NCBI GenBank assembly: GCA_029821735.1 | Contig: JALGSU010000005.1 | Span: 1 to 64,000 of the forward strand | Origin: Candidatus Zipacnadia bacterium | GTDB taxonomy: Bacteria > Armatimonadota > Zipacnadia > Zipacnadales > UBA5352 | Direction of reading: 5' to 3' | Length of the DNA: 64,000 bases | In this document: positions 8,836-15,331 of the stretch, piece by piece | Layout: every line of letters begins with the position of its first letter | Numbering within the stretch: the stretch's first letter is position 1 | Position numbers and translations under genes: made by a program | Notes under the pieces: generated by a model | The model's input: the letters and a program-made list of their open reading frames with translations, nothing else | Database searches by the model: none | Told to the model about the DNA's origin: nothing

Positions 8836-9336
8836 ATGGTCTTCGATGACGCGACACTGGTGGAGATGCTGCGGCGCTCGTATGTGGCCTGCGACGGACT
8901 GTGGTTCGTGAAGGCCGAGGAGGCGCATGACCTGGCGACCGCTTTCGATCTCGACGAGCGCGTCTGGGAGGTCATGCCAAAGATCCAGGCGCGGAAAGCG
9001 CGGGAACTGTTGAGCATCGAGGGCGGCGGTCTGGCGGAACTGGGGCAGTGCTTCGCGCTGAAGCTGGCGTCCGAGGGGCACGAGTTCGAAGTACTGGGTC
9101 CGGCGGACGGAGAGCTTGTGGTGCAGGTGACGCGGTGCCAGTGGCGGGCGGTGCTGGAGCGGGCCGGTCGAGGGCACCTGGGGCGGGAGATCGCCCACCG
9201 TGTCTGCGCGAACGAGGGCGCCGCGTGGGCCAGAGAGTTCAGTGACGAGATCAGCTTCACGCTTGACGGGAACATGTGCGAGGGCGCGTGCGCGTGTCGC
9301 TATGTGTTCACGCAAGCGCAAGGCGAACGGAAGTGA
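8836..9336 (+). CDS. DUF6125-like cytosolic protein
   Basis: The 166-aa protein has the pattern LWFVKAEEAHD, then a WEVMPKIQARKARELL helix and a C-terminal half with conserved Cys residues (around RCQW, HRVCANE, NMCEGACACRY). I recognise it as DUF6125-like, a small conserved family of unknown function found mostly in anaerobes. The paired Cys residues could bind a metal, which is inference. ATG 8836 has GGTGG at 8824-8828; TTG 8830 is an alternative start. It sits between the UroD-like gene and the radical SAM gene, with four bases to the latter, so the three form one operon. Confidence 0.7.
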   Translation: MVFDDATLVEMLRRSYVACDGLWFVKAEEAHDLATAFDLDERVWEVMPKIQARKARELLSIEGGGLAELGQCFALKLASEGHEFEVLGPADGELVVQVTRCQWRAVLERAGRGHLGREIAHRVCANEGAAWAREFSDEISFTLDGNMCEGACACRYVFTQAQGERK

Positions 9337-9340
9337 CGCA

Positions 9341-10483
9341 ATGCCCGACCAGCCTCTCCAAGTATTGATAAAGCCCGCAGGGGCTGACTGCAATCTCGCC
9401 TGCAAGTACTGCTTCTATTCGTGCAAGGGCAACCTGTACCCGGGCGAGCGCCGGCATCGGATGTCGGACCGGGTGCTGCGCGAGCTGGTGCGCAAGTATA
9501 TGAACCACTGCGATCGCAGCGCTGCCTTCGCGTGGCAGGGCGGCGAACCGACGCTGATGGGGCTGGACTTTTTCAAGAGCGCGGTGCGCTACCAGCAGCT
9601 CTACGGCCGTCCGGGGCAGATGGTGTCGAACTCGCTGCAGACCAACGGCGTGCTGCTTGATGATGCCGAGTGGGCGAAATTCCTGCACGAATACAAGTGG
9701 CTGGTCGGGGTGAGTCTGGACGGTCCGGCGGACGTGCACGACGCGTGGCGGGTGGACCATGACGGTAAGCCCTCGCACGCCCGGGTGCGGCGCGCGCTGG
9801 ACACGCTGCTCGAGCATGAAGTCGAGGTCAATGTGCTGACGATGGTGACGCCCGCGAATATCCACCGGGCGGCGGAGACCTACGAATATCTGCTGGATAC
9901 GGGCGTGGACTTCCTGCAGTTCATCCCGCTGTGCGAGCCGCTGCCGGACGGCAGTGCGCTGGCGGATTTCACGATCGACCCGGTGGACTACGGCAATTTC
10001 CTGATCGAGATCTTCGATATGTGGATCGCGGAGAAGCCGCGGACGGCGTATGTGCGCATGTTCGACGACATGCTCTCGGTGATCATGGGCAACCCGCACC
10101 CGACCTGCATGTTCGGGCCACAGTGCGGGCTGTATGTGGTGGTGGAGCACAACGGGGACCTGTACGCGTGCGACTTCTTCGTGGACGATCAGTGGCGTTA
10201 CGGGAACCTGATGGAGATGGACCTGCATCATGTGCGCAAGCAGGCGGCGTACGGGCAGTTCCGCGATCGGAAGACGGCTGAGATTGACGAGTGCAAGGAC
10301 TGCAAGTGGTTCGGTCTGTGCCACGGGGGATGTCCGAAGTGGCGGCCGCGGATCATGCTGGGCGAGGGGTCGCCGAAGACCTACTTCTGCGAATCATACA
10401 AGATGCTTTTCGAGCATGCGAGCGAACCGCTGAAAGCACTCGGGGAGCGCCTGGCGCGTGAGCAGGCCGAGCGACAGGAGTAA
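9341..10483 (+). CDS. anaerobic sulfatase-maturating enzyme-type radical SAM/SPASM protein
   Basis: The 380-aa protein has a radical SAM CxxxCxxC cluster (CNLACKYCFY) near residue 20. It carries the family hallmark FAWQGGEPTLMGLDFF and a Cys-rich SPASM region (CMFGPQCGLY, CDFFV, CKDCKWFGLCHGGCPKW) for auxiliary 4Fe-4S clusters. anSMEs oxidise an active-site Cys or Ser of sulfatases to formylglycine. No sulfatase lies in this window, so it either serves sulfatases elsewhere or modifies another protein. The ATG at 9341 follows the DUF6125 stop by four bases. A strong hairpin terminator lies downstream. Presence of this enzyme suggests at least periodic anaerobic life. Confidence 0.85.
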   Translation: MPDQPLQVLIKPAGADCNLACKYCFYSCKGNLYPGERRHRMSDRVLRELVRKYMNHCDRSAAFAWQGGEPTLMGLDFFKSAVRYQQLYGRPGQMVSNSLQTNGVLLDDAEWAKFLHEYKWLVGVSLDGPADVHDAWRVDHDGKPSHARVRRALDTLLEHEVEVNVLTMVTPANIHRAAETYEYLLDTGVDFLQFIPLCEPLPDGSALADFTIDPVDYGNFLIEIFDMWIAEKPRTAYVRMFDDMLSVIMGNPHPTCMFGPQCGLYVVVEHNGDLYACDFFVDDQWRYGNLMEMDLHHVRKQAAYGQFRDRKTAEIDECKDCKWFGLCHGGCPKWRPRIMLGEGSPKTYFCESYKMLFEHASEPLKALGERLAREQAERQE

Positions 10484-10524
10484 CCGACCAGCGGCTCATT
10501 GAGTGATATGGTCTGAGAATCGCC

Positions 10525-10550
10525 GAGGCGCCGGCTAGAGCCGGCGCCTC
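10525..10550. terminator. hairpin terminator between convergent genes
   Basis: A perfect 11-bp stem pairs GAGGCGCCGGC with GCCGGCGCCTC around the loop TAGA. It is followed on the plus strand by GCACTTTTAC. It lies 40 bases after the radical SAM stop and 25 before the stop of the convergent SLBB gene, so it could serve both strands. Confidence 0.75.
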
Positions 10551-10574
10551 GCACTTTTACCCTCCCCCACTGCA

Positions 10575-12224
10575 CTACAGACCGAGCAACCCGAACAGAG
10601 CGCCGACGGTCCAGATGCTGTTGCGTACATCGCCCCAGTCCGTCCGTGTCTTGGCGGCCGGGATGTAGACGATGTCGCCCTCGCGCATCACTACGCTCTC
10701 GGGAACCTTGCCGCGACGCAGCGCGGACATGTTTATCCTGGTGAACTCGCTCTCGCCCTCGTCGCTGGTCCGGATGAGCGTGACCTCCTGCATGTTGGAG
10801 CGCTCCCAGACAGCGGTCGCCGCAACGACGTCCATGAGAGTAAGGCCATCGGTGAGCGGTATGGCGCGCTCGCCGCGAGTGACGCCAAGGACGTATATCT
10901 TGTTGAGTTCAGGAACCATCACGATGTCGTCAGGCAGGAGCTCGATATTGTCGTCGAGGACGCCGTCACGCATGGCAGCTTCCATGTCGGCGACGATGCG
11001 ACCGTCCGTGCGATAGATGGCGGTGTTCTCCAAATCCGCGTCAGCCCTCGGGCCCGCGTGAGTGAGCAGGCGCAGCAGGTCGCGCTGCTCCTCCTCACGG
11101 ATATCGATCACGCCCGGGCGGGCAACGGCGCCAATAATGAGGACCGTTTCGGGGTCGGACCGCGGCACCAGCAGGGCGTCGCCGGGGTTGACCTGCATGT
11201 TGTACTGCATCTCGCCGCGCTCAAGCAGGCCCTCGAGGTCGAGTTCGACCACGCTGTCGGGGGTGATGAGCTGGGCTTTGGCCAGGTCGGCGTCGGCGGT
11301 GATGCTACCGGCTCGCGCGATGGCCTCGAGGACGGTGATGGGCTCGCCCACCTCAAAGCTGCTGGGGCTTTTGACTTCGCCAAGCACGGAGACTTTGCCG
11401 GCCTCGGCGACGACCACGACGTCGCCCGGATGCAGAACGATATTCTGGCTCAGGTCGCCGTCGCGGAGGAGCTTCTTGAGGTCCACTCGCACGGTGGTCT
11501 CGCCCTCGCGGACGATCAGCGCGTTGGTTCGGTCAGCGCGCTCGGTAAGCCCGCCGCCGAGCTGCCCAATGGCGTCGAGCAAGGTGATCTCCTCGTCCAG
11601 AGGCATGATGAGGTGACCGGGTGTGCGTATTTCACCCAGAAGGGTGAGCCGGTCAGTCAGCTTCGGGACGTAGATGGAGTCGCCGTGCTTGACGGGCGGC
11701 ACTTCGTCGAGCGAGGCGTCAGTAATCAGGCCGCTGATGTCAATGGTGTTCGCGGTGCCGTCGGCACTTCGAACGTTGACGCGACGCAAGTCGCCTGTCT
11801 CGATGATACCGGCGCCAGCCACTGCGTCGGCGATAGTCGCGCCGAGGGGGAGCAATATCGGTCCCTGGGAGGCTACCAGTCCGGATACGTAGACCTTGCG
11901 CTCTGAGGCCAGTTCGTTGAGAGCCATAGACACGGAGGGACGCCGGAGGACGCGTCGGAGGGAGTCGGAGATGGCCGTCTGGGCATCTTCGAGCCTTTTG
12001 CCGCCCACTTCGACGGTGCCGATGAGAGGCAAGATCACGGTGCCGGATGGGCCGACCCGGTAATCGCCGCTCATGGCCTGCTCTCCGAACACCTGGATGG
12101 AGAGCATGTCGCCGGGACTGATTGTGTATCTGGCCAGAACCTCAGGCGTATCCGCCCAAGCTCCAGCCATCAGCAAGAGTGCAAATACTGCCGCGATGGC
12201 GTGCTTCGAAACATGCTTCTTCAT
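10575..12224 (-). CDS. polysaccharide export protein with five SLBB repeats
   Basis: This 549-aa protein has a signal peptide (MKKHVSKHAIAAVFALLLMAG, cleavage near GAWA). A Poly_export (Wza-like) domain follows at about residues 30-110 (YTISPGDMLSIQVFGE). Then come five SLBB-type beta-grasp repeats, each with the xVxVxGxVxxPG pattern (KVYVSGLV, LTLLGEI, KVSVLGEV, VLIIGAV, KIYVLGV). E. coli Wza has two. The C-terminus ends in a hydrophobic stretch (IWTVGALFGLLGL), perhaps membrane-contacting. It probably forms an outer-membrane or envelope export ring, implying a diderm envelope. It is not linked to the polysaccharide locus, where a second such gene exists at 39.3 kb. ATG 12224 lacks an obvious Shine-Dalgarno. 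Confidence 0.8.
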   Translation of the reverse strand: MKKHVSKHAIAAVFALLLMAGAWADTPEVLARYTISPGDMLSIQVFGEQAMSGDYRVGPSGTVILPLIGTVEVGGKRLEDAQTAISDSLRRVLRRPSVSMALNELASERKVYVSGLVASQGPILLPLGATIADAVAGAGIIETGDLRRVNVRSADGTANTIDISGLITDASLDEVPPVKHGDSIYVPKLTDRLTLLGEIRTPGHLIMPLDEEITLLDAIGQLGGGLTERADRTNALIVREGETTVRVDLKKLLRDGDLSQNIVLHPGDVVVVAEAGKVSVLGEVKSPSSFEVGEPITVLEAIARAGSITADADLAKAQLITPDSVVELDLEGLLERGEMQYNMQVNPGDALLVPRSDPETVLIIGAVARPGVIDIREEEQRDLLRLLTHAGPRADADLENTAIYRTDGRIVADMEAAMRDGVLDDNIELLPDDIVMVPELNKIYVLGVTRGERAIPLTDGLTLMDVVAATAVWERSNMQEVTLIRTSDEGESEFTRINMSALRRGKVPESVVMREGDIVYIPAAKTRTDWGDVRNSIWTVGALFGLLGL

Positions 12225-12338
12225 ATTGTCTGTGATTTTACGGTGCGGTCAATCACAAGTCAAGCAAAGCGATAACCGGATTTGCTCAGAGGTGGTCCGG
12301 GAGGCGCCGCAACAGTGCTTTCCGGCGCGATTTGGGGG

Positions 12339-13022
12339 TCAGTTGCGGGAGAATGGCGCATCGTCATCGGAGACGCCGAGCGCGTCGAGACGCTTTCGGG
12401 CAGCCAGAATTACGCGCTGATGGTCGACTTCCTGGCGAAGCATGGGCATGGCCATCGCCAGACGGTCGCCGACGGTGCTGGCCTCGAGAAGCTGCTGCTG
12501 GACCTCGAGGGAGGCCTGGACGTGAGCAGCGACGGCCCAGGAGAGCTGCACGGGATCTTCCGGGACTTCGGGGTGCGTGTCTTCGGTCTCCATCGTCTCC
12601 AAGAGCATACGCACCAGGGCCTCGAGCTGCTGATGGGCCTCGGTGGCCATGGCCCGTTCGGCCGGGCGGAGGGTTGGGTCGTCGACGAGGACCTCTACTT
12701 CGGCCTCAACCACGGGCTTGAGATTCATGAAGCGGCGGATGCGGAAACGCGGGCCACCGCGCGCCATGACGAGGCTGCTGGCGTCGGGGAGCTTGGTGAC
12801 GGCCACGATCTTGGCGACAGTGCCGATATCGTGCGGGATGCCCGTGCCGCCCACTTCCTGGCCAGCGGACAGGAGTGAGACGCCGAAAACGCCGTCACCG
12901 GTGTCCACGCACTCGTCGAGCATGGTGCGGTAGCGCTCCTCGTGGATATAGAGCGAAGTGGGCGTCCCGGGGAACAGGACGCTGCTGAGGGGCATGATGG
13001 GCAGATTCTCGAGAATTCCCAT
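12339..13022 (-). CDS. Lon N-terminal (LON substrate-binding) domain protein
   Basis: The 227-aa protein starts MGILENLPIMPLSSVLFPGT, the classic opening of the Lon substrate-binding domain, and continues with IHEERYRTMLDEC and VARGGPRFRI. There is no AAA+ or protease domain, so it is a stand-alone LON-domain protein. The C-terminal ~100 residues are helical. Stand-alone versions are widespread and their role is poorly defined; protein quality control or peptide binding is usual speculation. ATG 13022 is preferred over upstream readings because homology begins exactly there. It is divergent from the RtcB-like gene over 145 bp. Confidence 0.82.
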   Translation of the reverse strand: MGILENLPIMPLSSVLFPGTPTSLYIHEERYRTMLDECVDTGDGVFGVSLLSAGQEVGGTGIPHDIGTVAKIVAVTKLPDASSLVMARGGPRFRIRRFMNLKPVVEAEVEVLVDDPTLRPAERAMATEAHQQLEALVRMLLETMETEDTHPEVPEDPVQLSWAVAAHVQASLEVQQQLLEASTVGDRLAMAMPMLRQEVDHQRVILAARKRLDALGVSDDDAPFSRN

Positions 13023-13167
13023 GGTGATCTTCTCGGCGGTCTCCGACGTGAGGGGATATTGCACACGCCGGGCTGGTTCTCCTCCTTGCGGGCCAGATGC
13101 AGGAGATTGGCTGGCGAGAGGAGAAACTACAGGCGGTAGGAGATATCGATCACCTGGAGCGACGATC

Positions 13168-14346
13168 ATGGCGGGCATGGGCAAAGCGGCCGCACTTGAG
13201 TATGCTACAGAGCACATCTTCTCGATGGGCCTCGACGACGCGGCGGCCGTGATGAGCGAGATGAACATGGCTTGGGGTCTGGCCAAGATCCACCACGTGC
13301 AGACGGTCCTGGGGGATGAGCCTGACGCGACCTTCATCGGCACGCCGGATCTGACCGTCACGCGCAATGTTGAGCGGTGGAACGCGGGCATCGGCTACGG
13401 GGGCAAGATCACGTGGGGCGACGGCTCGCGCCCGTATTGCTTCCCGGAGGTCAAGCCCAACGCGTGCGGCATGCTGGTGGGGGGCATGCACGAGTTGCCG
13501 ACGCTGAGCGAACTGGCGGCGCGGGTGCATGAGTTGACGCGCGAGACGCCTGAATTGGACGGTGTGAAGGTCGACTGGGACCTGGGAGTGGGCAACCACT
13601 TCATCGACGTGATGGCCGTGGAACCGGTTCTGGGCGACCTGGACCTGCCACCCTACGCGTTCGTGCTGCACTTTTCGGGAGGAGAGCTGCGCGGCGATGG
13701 TCCGCTGGGCATGGGGCTTTACTGGCACGACAGCGAGGAACTGCGGCGCCGCTGCCGGATGGTCGACACTCCGTGGGGGGCGGTGCGTGTTCTCGAGGGT
13801 GAGGACGCGGCGGCGTATTACGAGTTCTTCCTGATTGCGGCCGAGTTCTCCGAGCGACGCCGGCGACTGGTGGCGGACCGGGTCTTCGGCTGCTGCGAGG
13901 GCTATGAAGTCATCGCCAACCTGGTGGTCCTCGGGTGCCAGAGCACGACGGGAGGGGGGCTGGTGCCGATCATGCTGCGCGAGAGCACACCGGGGTATCT
14001 GTTCCGGGCGCTGCCGAACATCGAGGACGACGTGATCGATCTGCTGGGCTGGGGCGATCGCGCGCGCGAGCACGGGGTCATCGACCAGATCCATAGGGCC
14101 AACATCATTCCGCACGGGGCAGGCTACATGCTCGAAGGCGTGGCGCGAGTGCTGGGCGTGGAGGAGATCGGCGACACACGCTACTTCCGGGTCGAGGCGA
14201 CCGAGGGCGGCGTGGAGATGCTGATCGGCAGCCCGCGTGACCTGGTTTACGCCTACCGGGGCCGCCGAGTGATCCTGAAGGCCGCCGAGTGCCGGTTGGG
14301 CGAGATCGCGGCGCGGATGAAGCCGCTGTATGTGCTGAAGGATTGA
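13168..14346 (+). CDS. divergent RtcB-like protein
   Basis: The 392-aa protein is not a standard family member, but motifs of the tRNA/RNA ligase RtcB appear in the right order. These are PNACGM (cf. DxxCGM), LGVGNHFID (cf. LGxGNHFIE), VLHFSGG (cf. HSGSRG), a W/L..AYYEF...AAEFSERRR helix (cf. YL..M..A..YA.aNR) and IPHGAGYML (cf. SHGAGR, whose His is guanylylated in RtcB). The Asp three before the metal Cys and the His of the HN motif appear to be lost. It may be an RNA or nucleotide-transfer enzyme with altered chemistry, or a non-catalytic relative. The start ATG 13168 has GGAG at 13156-13159. The assignment is by eye only. Confidence 0.5.
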   Translation: MAGMGKAAALEYATEHIFSMGLDDAAAVMSEMNMAWGLAKIHHVQTVLGDEPDATFIGTPDLTVTRNVERWNAGIGYGGKITWGDGSRPYCFPEVKPNACGMLVGGMHELPTLSELAARVHELTRETPELDGVKVDWDLGVGNHFIDVMAVEPVLGDLDLPPYAFVLHFSGGELRGDGPLGMGLYWHDSEELRRRCRMVDTPWGAVRVLEGEDAAAYYEFFLIAAEFSERRRRLVADRVFGCCEGYEVIANLVVLGCQSTTGGGLVPIMLRESTPGYLFRALPNIEDDVIDLLGWGDRAREHGVIDQIHRANIIPHGAGYMLEGVARVLGVEEIGDTRYFRVEATEGGVEMLIGSPRDLVYAYRGRRVILKAAECRLGEIAARMKPLYVLKD

Positions 14347-14593
14347 GGGAGCGGTACGACCACGGCGGCAAAGGGGAATTGGCAAAAGGCAAAGGGGAAA
14401 CGGCGGAGACGAAAGAAACGAAAGAGACAGCAGAAACGGCAACGGCGGACGGCATACGAGACCACCACACGACCACAGCCGGCCGATTCTGACGAATCGG
14501 CCCTCCTGACGGCAAAGGCAACGGCTACCGGCTGAAGGCCAGCGCTGCCAGCAAAGGCGGGGCGGATGGCAACGGACAGTTCTGAGATGGCCG
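14347..14593. other. spacer with purine-rich tract and hairpin D
   Basis: This 247-bp gap lies between the converging RtcB-like gene and the small secreted gene. The first ~110 bases are an A/G-rich, loosely repetitive tract (GGCAAAGGGG, GAAAGAAACGAAAGAGAC). After it come ACGGCAACGGCGGACGGC, as in the repeat linkers, and a type D hairpin. I see no gene here. Confidence 0.5.
14481..14502. repeat. hairpin repeat type D, copy 2
   Basis: A perfect 9-bp stem pairs GGCCGATTC (14481-14489) with GAATCGGCC (14494-14502) around the loop TGAC. It is followed by CTCCTGACGGCAAAGGCAACGGC-like sequence, a drifted form of the family linker. It is the rightmost copy I found. Confidence 0.8.
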
Positions 14594-15220
14594 CTACTCG
14601 GCGAACATGCGAAGGTCGGATAGGTCGATGCCAGAGTTTGTCAGCAACTGGGCCGTCTGCTGTCGGAAGCTGAGCACCTGAGCGGCCTGCTCCTCCTCGT
14701 TATCGCTGGTTGCTTTGCCCTCCGCATAGCCGAGCACCTGCTGCCAAGTCGGGTTGTTGGCGACCGCCCATACCGCCAGTTGGACCACGGGCCGCGAGGG
14801 CTGCACGCGCCCGATCGCGGAGGTGAGCGCCGCCATCTTCGGCGACGGGCAGCAGTACGGAATCATCTTGTCCCAGCGCGAGGGCGCGGGCAGATCGTAG
14901 TTGGTGCAGGCGGTGGGAATCTCCACGATCACGAAGGGGCGCCCGCGCAGATCGATGGGGACCCAGCCGAGCGTGGTCATGCCCTGCAGGCCTTCCTGCT
15001 GAGCCCAGAACTGCGTCCCGGGCGCTACGGTAATCTCGTCAGGGCCGAAAGTCGAAGTGCGTATGCGGCCGCGGACAGACTCGTCCCCGTTCCCGTAGAA
15101 GGTCGCCTCGATCTTCCCCTGAGCAAGCGCGGCGAGCATGTCCATTGGCTCTGCCACGGCGAGGCCCAAGGCGAGAGCACCTACTGTCAAGCATACGAAC
15201 ATCCGCAAGCCGGTACGCAT
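14594..15220 (-). CDS. small secreted hypothetical protein
   Basis: The 208-aa protein starts MRTGLRMFVCL and has a good signal peptide (cleavage near GLAVAEP). The mature part has a compact, likely beta-rich first half (GKIEATFYGNGDESVRGRI, with 'FWAQQEGLQGM'), a Cys pair at IPYCCPSP and a helical tail. I do not recognise a family. ATG 15220 is chosen over GTG 15229 because GGAGGT lies seven bases upstream of it. It is the last gene before a convergent spacer and lies downstream of the GH5-like gene with a 111-bp gap, so co-transcription is possible. Confidence 0.65.
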   Translation of the reverse strand: MRTGLRMFVCLTVGALALGLAVAEPMDMLAALAQGKIEATFYGNGDESVRGRIRTSTFGPDEITVAPGTQFWAQQEGLQGMTTLGWVPIDLRGRPFVIVEIPTACTNYDLPAPSRWDKMIPYCCPSPKMAALTSAIGRVQPSRPVVQLAVWAVANNPTWQQVLGYAEGKATSDNEEEQAAQVLSFRQQTAQLLTNSGIDLSDLRMFAE

Positions 15221-15331
15221 GACGAGCACCTCCAGTCACTTCCGGCGGCGCGAGTCCATGTGGCCGCCTCAGGTACTTCGACGCGCGAGCACCGTACAAG
15301 GTTTCGGCGCCGCGGAGATCAAACCTGCCAA

